A stretch of DNA of 64,000 nucleotides from Nonomuraea candida (GCF_000725485.1 NZ_JOAG01000054.1:1-64000); one strand, 5' to 3'. Counted from the stretch's first letter, positions 14,456 through 23,011 are shown. Notes: a model not told the origin generated them from the letters alone. Translations and numbers: made by a program.

Positions 14456-16140
14456 GGCAGCGTCGCCTCGATCCTGGTGCCCCGGCCCGGCAGGCTGTGC
14501 ACGCGCAGGCGGCCGCCGTTCGTCTCGACCCGGCCGGCCAGGCCGCGCAGGCCCGAGCCGCGTCCGGGGTCCGCGCCCCCGTGGCCGTCGTCGGTGATCT
14601 CCACGGAGAGTGTCCCGTCCGTCCTGCTGACGCTGACCGCCGCCCGGCGGGCCGCGGCGTGCTTGGTCAGGTTGGCCAGGGCCTCGGCGACCACGTAGTA
14701 GGCGGTGGTCTCGACCTCCGCGGGCAGCTCGCCGGCGACGTCGAACGAGAGCGCCACCGGCACGGGCGCCACCGCCGCCAGCTCGCGCACCGCCCCCGCG
14801 AGGCCGCGCTCGGTGAGGATCGGCGGGTGGATGCCCTGGGCCAGCGCGCGCACCTCCTCCAGGGCGGCGAACGCGGTCTGCCGGGCCTCCCCGATCAGCG
14901 GGCGCGCCCGTTCCGGGCCGGCGGACAGCGCCGCCTCGGCCAGGCTGAGCGTCAGCGGGATCGCCAGCAGCCGTTGCTGGACGCCGTCGTGCAGGTCGCG
15001 CTCCAGCCGCCGCCGCTCGGTCTCGGCCGCGCGCAGCACCTCGGCCCGGGAGTCGGCGAGCTGGCGCAGCCGCGCGCGCAACTCGGCGGTCAGGCGCTCG
15101 TTCTCCAGCGCGAGCGCGGCGGCGGCGCACGCCGCCGCGATCAGCTCGGGGTCCTGCAGCAGCGCCGGGTCGTGGGCCAGCACGGCGAGCGGCCCGTCCC
15201 GGTCCACCCTGGTCAGCACCTGGCCCGGCCCCTCCCGTACGGGGTCGCCCTCGACGTCGAGGTACGCCTGCGCCTCCGGCACCCAGTACCCCACGCGCAG
15301 CGCCGGGTCGTGCAGCGTCTCGGCCAGCGCGCCGCGCAGGGCGGCCGGACGCGTCTCCCCCGTCAGCCGCACCACCAGCCCGGCGACCCCGCCCCTGTCG
15401 ATGCGGCGGCGCAGCAGGCTCCACAGGAACGCCAGGGGGATCGCGGCGAAGGCGAGCTGCACGGCGAGGGTGAGCGCCGCCCCGGCCCCACTCCCGGCCC
15501 CACTCCCGGCCCCGCCGAGGACCGCCGCGCCGTCGGCCCCGGCCGGGGCCGACGGCGGGGCCGCGATCTCCAGGGGTTTCCAGACCACGAACAGCGCCGT
15601 GGCCACGAGCGCGGCCGCCAGCACCGGCGTGAGCGTGCGGCGGGCGGCCACGCTGCTGCGGCGCAGCCGCGCCGCCTGAAGGGCGATCACGGCCGCGCCG
15701 ATGAGCACGAGCGCCACCGTGCCCGCCGTGCCGATCGCCGCCCCCGTGGCCGGGGCGGCGAGGTGGCGCAGGCCCATGACGGCCGCGCACAGGTAGCCCA
15801 GCCCCACCACCGCCCCGGGCAGCGGGCCGCCCAGCCGGCCGGTGGGGAAGGCCATCACGAGGTGGGCCAGCAGCGCCGGCCAGACCCCCGTCGTCGCGGC
15901 GGCGACCTCGCGCGGGATCGGCAGCGGAAGCTGGTGCACCGTCCACAGCACCCCTTCGGCGACCAGCAGCCCCCCGAACCGGCGCCCGGCCCGCCGTCCG
16001 GGGTGGGTCAGGAGGGAGGCCAGGCCCGCGACGGCGAAGGCGGCGCCGGTGGCGGCGGGCACGAGCGCGGTGGACAGGCCCGGGATGTCGATCGGTGATC
16101 GTCCTCTCTCACTGATCCGGCAGGGGGCGCCTCGCGTCAA
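14446..16140 (-). CDS. Sensor histidine kinase (HisKA_3/NarX type)
   Basis: 564 residues. The N-terminal half carries six or seven hydrophobic helices (about 25-245). A linker follows, then the dimerisation/phosphoacceptor helix ERDLHDGVQQRLLAI with His384 and a C-terminal ATPase domain with AEALANLTKH and GSGLRGLAGRVETNGG. A Gly/Ser repeat (GAGSGAGSGAG) near 211-221 comes from a short DNA repeat. The start TTG 16140 overlaps the ABC-F stop codon (TTGA); other starts further in cannot be excluded. It partners the overlapping response regulator. The signal is unknown; coupling to the ABC-F gene hints at cell-envelope or drug stress. Confidence 0.9.
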   Translation of the reverse strand: MTRGAPCRISERGRSPIDIPGLSTALVPAATGAAFAVAGLASLLTHPGRRAGRRFGGLLVAEGVLWTVHQLPLPIPREVAAATTGVWPALLAHLVMAFPTGRLGGPLPGAVVGLGYLCAAVMGLRHLAAPATGAAIGTAGTVALVLIGAAVIALQAARLRRSSVAARRTLTPVLAAALVATALFVVWKPLEIAAPPSAPAGADGAAVLGGAGSGAGSGAGAALTLAVQLAFAAIPLAFLWSLLRRRIDRGGVAGLVVRLTGETRPAALRGALAETLHDPALRVGYWVPEAQAYLDVEGDPVREGPGQVLTRVDRDGPLAVLAHDPALLQDPELIAAACAAAALALENERLTAELRARLRQLADSRAEVLRAAETERRRLERDLHDGVQQRLLAIPLTLSLAEAALSAGPERARPLIGEARQTAFAALEEVRALAQGIHPPILTERGLAGAVRELAAVAPVPVALSFDVAGELPAEVETTAYYVVAEALANLTKHAAARRAAVSVSRTDGTLSVEITDDGHGGADPGRGSGLRGLAGRVETNGGRLRVHSLPGRGTRIEATLPCA

Positions 16141-17780
16141 GAATACGCAGGCGGGCCGGGCAGGTGGAGCCGTGGCCAGGAGGCGGTGTCCCGCAGGAGC
16201 TGCCTGTCGTGCGTGGCCAGCACCACCGCGGCGCCGGTCGTGGCCAGCGCCCCCGTCAGCTCCTCCACCAGCGCCATGGACAGGTGGTTGGTCGGCTCGT
16301 CGAGCAGCACCACCTGGGGCCGCGCGGCCAGCAGCAGCGCCAGGTCGAGCCGGCGCTGCTGGCCGACCGACAACTCGGCGACCGGCCGGTGCACGGCCTC
16401 GGCGGGCAGCAGGCCGAGCCGGCCGAGCCCGATCGTGTCGGGCTCGGCGAGCCGGCCCGAGGTGACGAGCCGGCCCACGGCCGCGTCGTACACCTCCGAG
16501 GCCCGGCGGCGCGACGGCTCGGGCGACTCCTGGGCGAGCAGTCCGACGCGCACGCCGCGGCCGGCCTGCACGCTGCCCGAGTCGGGCGGCAGGGCCCCGG
16601 CGAGCACGCGCAGCAGGCTCGACTTGCCCGCGCCGTTCGGCCCGGTGACCACCAGCCGGTCGCCCGCGCGCAGCAGCACCGACTGCGGGGCGGCGAACCG
16701 GCCGCGCACCAGCACCTCGTCCGCGCGCAGCAGCGTGGCGCCCGGGGACGCGTCCAGGTCGGGGAGCCGGAAGCGCAGCGGCGGCGGGGGCACGTCCACC
16801 ACGTGCGACTCCAGCTCCTCCTGCCGCCGGTGCACGGCGCGCACGAGCGCGGGGGCGCGGGTGGCCCGGGCGTGCTTGCCGGTGCCCTTGTCCGGCCGCC
16901 AGCCGGTGACCAACCGGTTCTGCGCCTCGGAGAGGTTCTGGGCCAGGCGGCGGCGTTCGAGCTGCTGGTCGCGGTAGGCCAGCTCCCAGCGCTCCCGTTC
17001 GGCGTCGCGGCCCTCGCGGTAGCCCGCGTAGCCGCCGCCGTAGGTGCGGGGGCGTCCGTCGCTGGTCGGGTCGAGGTCCAGCACGGCGGTGACCACGTCG
17101 GACAGCAGCGCCCGGTCGTGGCTGACGAGCACGACCCCGCCCGGGTGCGTACGCAGCCGCTCGGTCAGGTGATCGAGCCCGCCGGCGTCGAGGTGGTTGG
17201 TGGGCTCGTCCAGCAGCAGCAGGTCGTGCCCGGCGCCGAGCAGGCAGGCCAGCCTGATCCGGTACCGCTGCCCGACCGACAGCTCGGCCAGCGGCCGGGC
17301 GCGGTCGCTCACCGCGCCGAGCGCCGCCAGCGAGACGTCGACGCGGCGGTCGGCCTCCCAGGCGTCGATGGTCTCGGCGGCGGCCAGCGCGGCGGCGTAG
17401 TCCTGCTCCGCGCCGGGGCGCTGCTCGGCGAGCGCGAGAGTGGCCGCCTCGAACGCGCGCAGCACGGCCCGCACGTGGGCGAGCTCGTCGTCGATCAGAT
17501 GGCCGACCGTGCGGTCGTCGCCGACCGGCATCTCCTGCCGGGCGACGCCGAGGGCGCCGGCGCGGTGCACGGTGCCGGAGTCGGGGGCCAGGGTGCCGGC
17601 GAGCACCTCCAGCAGGGTGGTCTTGCCGCGGCCGTTCTCGCCGACGACGCCCAGCCGGTCGCCGGGCGAGACGGTGACGTCCACGCCGGTGAGCACCGGG
17701 CGGCCGCTGCGGGAAACGTGCAGGTCGGTGGCGTTGAGGTGGGCGCGGGCACGCGCCGCCGGAACGGGGTGGGTGAACAT
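16137..17780 (-). CDS. ABC-F ribosomal protection ATPase
   Basis: 547 residues, two ABC domains and no membrane segment. The first Walker A is GENGRGKTT (near residue 50), the second GPNGAGKSS. Signature motifs are LSVGQRYR and LSVGQQRR, and both Walker B boxes read LLLDEPTNHL / VLLDEPTNHL. The basic interdomain linker RRRLAQNLSEAQNRLVTGW reaches toward the peptidyl-transferase centre in this family. Such proteins displace antibiotics such as macrolides, lincosamides or pleuromutilins from the ribosome. ATG 17780 follows GAGGAAGAAG. The leader contains a short ORF complementary to this site. The downstream kinase and regulator overlap it, so all three form one operon. Confidence 0.92.
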   Translation of the reverse strand: MFTHPVPAARARAHLNATDLHVSRSGRPVLTGVDVTVSPGDRLGVVGENGRGKTTLLEVLAGTLAPDSGTVHRAGALGVARQEMPVGDDRTVGHLIDDELAHVRAVLRAFEAATLALAEQRPGAEQDYAAALAAAETIDAWEADRRVDVSLAALGAVSDRARPLAELSVGQRYRIRLACLLGAGHDLLLLDEPTNHLDAGGLDHLTERLRTHPGGVVLVSHDRALLSDVVTAVLDLDPTSDGRPRTYGGGYAGYREGRDAERERWELAYRDQQLERRRLAQNLSEAQNRLVTGWRPDKGTGKHARATRAPALVRAVHRRQEELESHVVDVPPPPLRFRLPDLDASPGATLLRADEVLVRGRFAAPQSVLLRAGDRLVVTGPNGAGKSSLLRVLAGALPPDSGSVQAGRGVRVGLLAQESPEPSRRRASEVYDAAVGRLVTSGRLAEPDTIGLGRLGLLPAEAVHRPVAELSVGQQRRLDLALLLAARPQVVLLDEPTNHLSMALVEELTGALATTGAAVVLATHDRQLLRDTASWPRLHLPGPPAYS

Positions 17781-17781
17781 G

Positions 17782-17912
17782 CTTCTTCCTCGGTGAGCGC
17801 AGGCTCGCGCGCGCCTCGGCAGGAGGCGGGGAACCTGGAAGGTGAGAGACGACGGCTCAGCTCGGCCGCGCCCGGGGCGGGCGGGCGAGCCGGTCGTTCT
17901 CACAGGAAGAAG
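17782..17912 (-). promoter_or_regulatory. Translational attenuator of the ABC-F gene
   Basis: Between the seven-codon leader ORF and the ABC-F ATG, the leader-ORF sequence CTTCTTCCT (minus strand of 17904-17912) is exactly complementary over 9 nt to AGGAAGAAG (minus strand of 17782-17790), the ABC-F ribosome-binding site. A GC-rich hairpin (roughly 17865-17897, GCTCG...CGAGC arms) lies between. A ribosome stalled on the leader would cover the first strand and free the site. Confidence 0.65.
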
Positions 17913-17923
17913 TACAAACGCAC
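17900..17923 (-). CDS. Seven-codon leader peptide MRLYFFL
   Basis: GTG CGT TTG TAC TTC TTC CTG TGA. A -10 hexamer TACAGT lies at 17930-17935 (minus strand), 6 nt before the GTG, so the transcript can start at or next to the start codon and be translated leaderless. The peptide is basic-aromatic, like other stalling leader peptides of resistance genes. It lies 24 bp downstream of the protease gene and 119 nt upstream of the ABC-F ATG. Drug-dependent stalling is inference. Confidence 0.65.
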   Translation of the reverse strand: MRLYFFL

Positions 17924-17946
17924 GTCCCCACTGTAGCGGACGTCGG

Positions 17947-19617
17947 TCAGGCGTGCCCGTGCGGTCCCGCGCCGTACGGGGAGGGGTGGCCGTTCGGACC
18001 GGCGCCGTACGGGGAGGGGTTGCCGTTCGGACCGGCGCCGTGGTGGCCGTCGTAGCCGTGGCCGTTCGCGCCGCTGGGCACGTGCGGCGGGGGAGGCGGC
18101 GGCTGGACCTGGCCGGCGGGCAGCCGGTGCCACGGAGGCGGCGCGACCGTCCCGTACGCGGGCGGCGGGAAGGCGTGCGCGGGACCGCGGCGGCGTCGCC
18201 TGCGGCGCAGGACCTTGAGCACGACCAGGGCGAGCACGGCGACGATCAGCGCCCCCGCGCCGATCAGCAGCCAGGTCCACAGGGGCCGCGGCGACTCGTC
18301 CTTGCCCGCCGAGATCGCCTGCTGGGAGTCGCTGATGTACTTGGCGACGTACGGGTGGTTCGGGAACAGCGCCTGCACCTCGCGGAACTTCGGCAGCGCG
18401 GCGGCGTAGTGGCGGCGGAAGAAGTCGTCGAGCGCCTCGTTGTACCGGGTGGTGGTGAGGGCCTGGGCGGGTTTGACGTTCTTCTCCCCGAGCTTCTCCT
18501 TGACGATGCTCACGGGCAGCACGAAGCTCTCGCTCTCCGAGGCCTCCCCGCCCTCGCTGACCGTGCCGGCGATCAGCATGCCGATGACCTTGCCCTCCGC
18601 GCCGAACACCGGGCCGCCGGAGTTGCCGTGGTAGGACGGCGCCTGCGTCTGGATATAGGGCACGCCGGTCTGGGTGCTGCGTCTGGCGTTGTACGGCCCC
18701 TCGGTCAGCGCCGGTTCGAGCCGCGACTCCAGGCTGAAGAAGGGGGTGTTGGTGACCAGGCCGGGGAAGCCGCTGATGTAGAGGGTGTCGCCGGTGCGCA
18801 CGTCGGCGTCGTCGCCCAGCGGCACGGTCGGCAGGTTCTGCTGCCCGCTGACCTTGAGCAGCGCGAAGTCCTTGCCCGGGTAGTTCTCGCCCACGGAGAC
18901 CAGCTCGGCCGGAACCGCCTTGGCCGTCTTGTCCACGCCGCCGCCCGGCAGGCTCTGCAGCACCGACAGGCTCTGCTTCAGGTCGCGGATGCGCATGTGG
19001 GCGGTGTTGAAGGTGACGTAGATCTGCTGGGCCAGCTTGAGGATCTCCTCGTCGGCCTCGATGCCGCGCAGCCCGCTGACGATCTCCTTGGCGTCCTGCT
19101 CGTTGAACGCGGCCAGCGCCTGCTGCGCGAACAGCCGGCTGAGCTCCGTCTCGCCCACCTGGACGCAGTGCGCGCCGGTCACCATGTAACCGTCGGGGGT
19201 GACCCACCAGCCGGTGCACATGCCGCCGACCTCCGCCTCGACCGTGCGTTCCGGGGTGGTCGCGGCGAGGTAGGTGTCGACGTCGGCCGCGATCCGCCGG
19301 AACAGCCACGTGGCGATGCTGCGCTCGTCGGAGGAGATCTTGCCCTGCTGCACGGCGACGACGGCCTGCCGGGTGAGCCGGTCGAAGGCGTTCTGATTGA
19401 TCGTGCTGGTCGGCACGGCGACGGTGCCGGTGTAGGTGAGGCTGGTCAGCTGGACCGCGGCCTGGGTACGCGCGGCCAGCCAGGTGCCGACGGGCACGTC
19501 GGGCCGGTCCTCGGGGGCGCCGTCGGCCGCCGCCGGCGCCGCGGGCAGCGCGACCGCCAGGACGACCGCCGCCGACGCGGCCACCTTCATCCACCTTGTC
19601 CTGAAATTTCCGCTCAC
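17947..19617 (-). CDS. Membrane-anchored trypsin/DegP-like serine protease
   Basis: 556 residues. Signal peptide at 1-31. The catalytic triad reads TGAHC (His150), KDFALLKV (Asp250) and GNSGGPVFG (Ser333). An extra helical segment of about 80 residues separates His and Asp. After the protease domain comes a helical region, one membrane helix (about 452-474, TWLLIGAGALIVAVLALVVL), a run of arginines and a Pro/Gly-rich cytoplasmic tail of about 80 residues with NGxPSPYGAGP repeats. The protease would therefore act outside while the tail faces the cytoplasm. The start could be GTG 19617 or ATG 19590, which has AGGA 8 nt upstream. Confidence 0.88.
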   Translation of the reverse strand: MSGNFRTRWMKVAASAAVVLAVALPAAPAAADGAPEDRPDVPVGTWLAARTQAAVQLTSLTYTGTVAVPTSTINQNAFDRLTRQAVVAVQQGKISSDERSIATWLFRRIAADVDTYLAATTPERTVEAEVGGMCTGWWVTPDGYMVTGAHCVQVGETELSRLFAQQALAAFNEQDAKEIVSGLRGIEADEEILKLAQQIYVTFNTAHMRIRDLKQSLSVLQSLPGGGVDKTAKAVPAELVSVGENYPGKDFALLKVSGQQNLPTVPLGDDADVRTGDTLYISGFPGLVTNTPFFSLESRLEPALTEGPYNARRSTQTGVPYIQTQAPSYHGNSGGPVFGAEGKVIGMLIAGTVSEGGEASESESFVLPVSIVKEKLGEKNVKPAQALTTTRYNEALDDFFRRHYAAALPKFREVQALFPNHPYVAKYISDSQQAISAGKDESPRPLWTWLLIGAGALIVAVLALVVLKVLRRRRRRRGPAHAFPPPAYGTVAPPPWHRLPAGQVQPPPPPPHVPSGANGHGYDGHHGAGPNGNPSPYGAGPNGHPSPYGAGPHGHA

Positions 19618-19767
19618 AGCGGGAGATCGTGGGGCACGCCGCTTGTGACTGACTTGGAGCCGACTACGCCGGGCAGGCGGCCTCGTACGTCCGAGGAGGC
19701 GTGGTCCCGCCGGAGCCCTCGGCGGGACCGTTCCTCCTGGTCCCGGTGAACGCCGGCGACGCGGTGG

Positions 19768-20772
19768 TCAGCTCGTGCGGCAGGAGACCGCGGGCCAACT
19801 CCAGTTGCCGCCGTGCTGGACGGTGAAGCCGAAGGTGTTGCCGCTGCCGTTCGGGCGCATCGTCATCACGTTGCCGCCCGAACTCCACGACGGGCTGCCG
19901 TTCCAGGTGGCGATGACCCGCTGCGGCGGCGTCATGGTGACCGTGACGATCCACGCGTTCGATCCCGAGACGGTCACCGACAGGTTGAAGCGGTCGCCCC
20001 ACTGCTGGCCCTGGGAGATCGTGGCCGTGCAGGCGCCGCCGGGCGGCGGGCTGGTGGGCGGGGTGGTGCCGCCGTCGGGGGCGACGGCCCTGCCGGTGGC
20101 GGGCGAGATCATCCCGGCGCACAGGTTGCGGGCGCGCAGGCCGGCGGCGATCTGGGGGATGGCGGCCAGCATCGTGGCGTACTGGTCGTGCATGAGGATG
20201 ACCTGGCCGTTCTGCAGGCGGCCCGCGGCCTGGACGATCGCGGCGGTGCTCGCGCCGTTCCAGTCCTGCGAGTCGACGTCCCAGAGCACCTCGGTGAGGC
20301 CGAGCTGCTGCTCCACCGACCTCAGGGTGGCGTTGGTCTCCCCGTACGGCGGCCGGAACAGCCGGGGCGCGGTGCCCGTGGCCTGCTGGATGACCTGCTG
20401 GGTGCGTTGCAGCTCCGACAACATCTGGGAGCTGCCGAGCTGGGTGAGGTGCGGGTGTGACCAGCTGTGGTTGCCGATCCACATGCCGGCGTCCCGCTGC
20501 GCCCGCACCAGGGCCTGGTGGTTCTGGGCGTTCTGGCCGGTGTTGAACATCGTGGCCCGCAGGCCGTTCGACGTCAGCGCGTTGAGCAGGTTGGCGGTGT
20601 TGCTGGCGTTGGGCCCGTCGTCGAAGGTCAGCCCGACATATCCGGCGCTGCAGTCGGCGGCGGCGCGGCGGTTCGCGGCCACGGCGGAGGTGGCGGTGAC
20701 GGCCAGGCAGACGGCGAGGATCGCGCCGAGGAGCGCGGCGACGAAGGCGGGGCGGCGGTTCCGATCGGCCAT
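19768..20772 (-). CDS. Secreted CE4 deacetylase with CBM2 (acetylxylan-esterase type)
   Basis: 334 residues from ATG 20772 (AAGGGATC upstream). Signal peptide at about 1-36. The CE4/NodB domain shows TFDDGPN (catalytic base and metal Asp), HSWSHPH (metal His pair) and FRPPYGE. A Pro/Gly linker follows, then a C-terminal CBM2 with WGDRFNLSVTVSGSNAW and ending NWSWPAVSC. CE4 enzymes remove acetyl groups from xylan, chitin or peptidoglycan. Two GAAA-n-TTTC boxes upstream are the kind found before streptomycete xylan genes and favour acetylxylan. The gene is divergent from the pterin dehydratase. Confidence 0.88.
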   Translation of the reverse strand: MADRNRRPAFVAALLGAILAVCLAVTATSAVAANRRAAADCSAGYVGLTFDDGPNASNTANLLNALTSNGLRATMFNTGQNAQNHQALVRAQRDAGMWIGNHSWSHPHLTQLGSSQMLSELQRTQQVIQQATGTAPRLFRPPYGETNATLRSVEQQLGLTEVLWDVDSQDWNGASTAAIVQAAGRLQNGQVILMHDQYATMLAAIPQIAAGLRARNLCAGMISPATGRAVAPDGGTTPPTSPPPGGACTATISQGQQWGDRFNLSVTVSGSNAWIVTVTMTPPQRVIATWNGSPSWSSGGNVMTMRPNGSGNTFGFTVQHGGNWSWPAVSCRTS

Positions 20773-20850
20773 GCTGATCCCTTGATCGTTGGAGGGTGGC
20801 TGCACCTGCGGACATTGTGAGGACGCCTCCGAAATGTGTCAACGTTGATC

Positions 20851-20937
20851 AGAAAACTTTCGGGAGCATTCCGTCTTGAATCAGGAAGCCATCGCATCCG
20901 ACCTCGTGATTTTGGGACCGAAACTTTTCGGGAGCAT
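20851..20937 (-). promoter_or_regulatory. Two xylan-regulon-type operator boxes
   Basis: AAAACTTTCGGGAGCAT (20853-20869) and AAACTTTTCGGGAGCAT (20921-20937) are direct repeats 68 bp apart. Each contains a GAAA...TTTC near-palindrome of the form CGAAACTTTCG known upstream of streptomycete xylanase genes. They lie 80-165 bp upstream of the deacetylase start. Confidence 0.6.
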
Positions 20938-21025
20938 GGAATCTTTCATGGGCCGGTCGCCGAGGTGTGAACGCGCCGAAAGGTGGTAGCCCAGAGACGA
21001 GAGCGACGACGACACGGGAGGCACC

Positions 21026-21331
21026 ATGGCCGAGGCACTCCTCACCGACGAGGAGATCGACACCGCGCTGGTGGCGCTGGAGGGCTGGCGGAGAGAGGGC
21101 GACGCCCTGCTCAAGGACGTGCCGGTGACGCCGGACAGCCACGGCTGGCTGCGCGAGGCGGTGATGAACGAGGCCGACGCGCTCGACCACCACCCCGACA
21201 TCGAGGACACCGGCTCGGGCCTGCGCTTCCGGCTGTCCACCCACAGCGCGGGCGGCGTGACCGCACGCGACGTCGAGCTGGCCGCCCACATCGACCAGGT
21301 GCTCGACGGCGGAGCCCGCGACCGCGGCTGA
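21026..21331 (+). CDS. 4a-hydroxytetrahydrobiopterin dehydratase-like protein (PCD/DCoH)
   Basis: 101 residues, the normal length. The family core is visible: ALEGWRREGDALLKD, then NEADALDHHPDI (the His-His pair that binds the pterin), and the C-terminal HSAGGVTARDVELAAHIDQV. It would dehydrate pterin-4a-carbinolamine, or act as a small accessory protein. The ATG follows GGGAGG. It is divergent from the deacetylase and shows no operon partner such as phenylalanine hydroxylase. Confidence 0.92.
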   Translation: MAEALLTDEEIDTALVALEGWRREGDALLKDVPVTPDSHGWLREAVMNEADALDHHPDIEDTGSGLRFRLSTHSAGGVTARDVELAAHIDQVLDGGARDRG

Positions 21332-21375
21332 TCTCCGCGCGCCCCGCGAGGGCCGATTCCCGCCTTGCCCCGCAC

Positions 21376-21410
21376 ACCTGTTATACAGGTTGCCATCCTG
21401 TCATACAGGT
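21376..21410 (+). promoter_or_regulatory. Double operator upstream of mqo
   Basis: ACCTGT-TAT-ACAGGT (21376-21390) is a perfect 15-bp palindrome. TCCTGT-CAT-ACAGGT (21396-21410) differs in one outer base. Centres are 20 bp apart, two helical turns, 35-50 bp before the mqo start. The size and symmetry suit a FadR-type GntR dimer, and such a gene follows mqo. Confidence 0.75.
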
Positions 21411-21434
21411 TGCGGCGGCGAGGAGGAGGCTCAC

Positions 21435-22934
21435 GTGGGCATCGGGGAGCACTACGACGTGGTGCTGGTGGGCGGCGGCATCATGAGCGCCACCCTCGGC
21501 GTGCTGCTGCGCCGGGTGCAGCCGGACTGGTCGGTCCTCGTGCTCGAACGGCTGGACGGGCCCGGCCTGGAGAGCTCCTCCGCCTGGAACAACGCGGGCA
21601 CCGGCCACGCCGGGCTCTGCGAGTTCAACTACACGCCGCTGCGCGGTGACGGCTCGATCGACGTCGCCGCCGCGATCGCCGTGAACGAGCAGTTCCACCT
21701 GTCCCGGCAACTGTGGGCGCGGCTGGTCGAGGAGGGCGCGCTCGGCGACCCGGCGGGCTTCATCCGCTCGGTCCCCCACTACGGCTTCGCCCGCGGCGCC
21801 GCCGGCGTACGGCACCTGCGCCTGCGGTACGAGGCCCTGCGCGGGCACCCGCTGTTCGAGGGGATGGAGTTCATCCGCGACCGGGAGGCCATGGCGCGCT
21901 GGCTGCCGCTGATGTTCGCCGCCCGGCCCGACGACGGCGGGCAGGTGGCCGTCTGCCGCACCCGCACCGGCACGGACGTCGACTACGGGGTGCTCGCCCG
22001 GCGGCTGCTCGCCTCGCTCGGCGACGTCCCGGTGCGGACGGGCCACGAGGTGCGCTCGCTGACCCGGGAGGGCCGCCGCTGGCGGCTGCGGGTGCGGGAC
22101 ACGAAGGGATCGGACGAGTACGACGTGCGCGGCTCGTTCGTCTTCCTCGGCGCGGGCGGGGGGACGTTGCCCCTGCTGCAGAGCGCCGGCGTGCCCGAGA
22201 CGCGCGGCTACGGCGGTTTCCCGATCAGCGGGCGGTTCCTGCGCACGGCCGCCCCCGGGCTGATCGCCCGCCACCACGCCAAGGTCTACAGCCACGCCGA
22301 GCCCGGCGCGCCGCCGCTGTCGGTGCCGCACCTCGACACCCGCGTCGTGGACGGCCGGGCCTACCTCATGTTCGGCCCCTTCGCCGCGTTCTCGCCCCGC
22401 TTCCTCAAGCACGGGCGCCTCACCGACCTGCCGCGCTCGGTGACCGGCCGCAACGCCGGCACGCTCCTGGGCGCCGCCCGCGGCGACCTCGGCCTGCTGC
22501 GGTACCTCGTCGGGCAGCTCGCGCAGACCCGCGACGGGCGGCTGGCGGCGCTGCGCCGGTTCGTGCCGGACGCGCGGCCGGAGGACTGGGAGCTCGTCAC
22601 CGCCGGCCAGCGGGTGCAGGTCGTCAAGCGGGTCGGCGGCCGGGGCTCGATCGCCGGGTTCGGCACCGAGGTCGTCACACCCGCCCAGGGCGGGCTGGCC
22701 GCGCTGCTCGGCGCCTCCCCTGGCGCCTCCGCCTCGGTGGCTATCATGCTCGACGTGCTTGAGCGCGCTTTCCCCGATCGCCTGCCGGCCTGGCGCACCG
22801 CGCTGCGGAGCCTCGTCCCCAGCTACGGCACTCCCCTGGCCGGGCAGCCCGACCTGCTGCGGAAGGTCACCGAGCGCAGCGCCGCCGCCCTCGGCCTGAA
22901 CGACGACGCCCCCCACGAGGCGGGCCGTGGCTGA
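21435..22934 (+). CDS. mqo: Malate:quinone oxidoreductase
   Basis: 499 residues from GTG 21435 with a strong GAGGAGGAGG site. The FAD motif is VVLVGGGIMSATLGVLLR; other family blocks are SSAWNNAGTGHAGLCEFNYT, GYGGFPISGRFL, HAKVYSHAEPGAPPLSVPHL and a C-terminal GASPGASASVAIMLDVL. It oxidises malate to oxaloacetate at the cytoplasmic membrane and passes electrons to menaquinone, bypassing NAD-linked malate dehydrogenase. A double palindrome in its promoter and a GntR gene 77 bp downstream suggest local control by a carboxylate. Confidence 0.95.
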   Translation: MGIGEHYDVVLVGGGIMSATLGVLLRRVQPDWSVLVLERLDGPGLESSSAWNNAGTGHAGLCEFNYTPLRGDGSIDVAAAIAVNEQFHLSRQLWARLVEEGALGDPAGFIRSVPHYGFARGAAGVRHLRLRYEALRGHPLFEGMEFIRDREAMARWLPLMFAARPDDGGQVAVCRTRTGTDVDYGVLARRLLASLGDVPVRTGHEVRSLTREGRRWRLRVRDTKGSDEYDVRGSFVFLGAGGGTLPLLQSAGVPETRGYGGFPISGRFLRTAAPGLIARHHAKVYSHAEPGAPPLSVPHLDTRVVDGRAYLMFGPFAAFSPRFLKHGRLTDLPRSVTGRNAGTLLGAARGDLGLLRYLVGQLAQTRDGRLAALRRFVPDARPEDWELVTAGQRVQVVKRVGGRGSIAGFGTEVVTPAQGGLAALLGASPGASASVAIMLDVLERAFPDRLPAWRTALRSLVPSYGTPLAGQPDLLRKVTERSAAALGLNDDAPHEAGRG

Positions 22935-23011
22935 CGGGGGCGGGGCGTTCGCGGACGGCGGCGCATCGCGGAAGGCGAGCCCGTCAGGCGGCGCGGTGCG
23001 GGGAGCGGGCC

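Noticed and set aside
13808..15946. A 712-codon minus-strand frame that seems to fuse the response regulator to a long Arg/Gly/Ala-rich protein
   Set aside because: The upstream part is the wrong frame of the histidine kinase gene. The regulator starts at GTG 14455.
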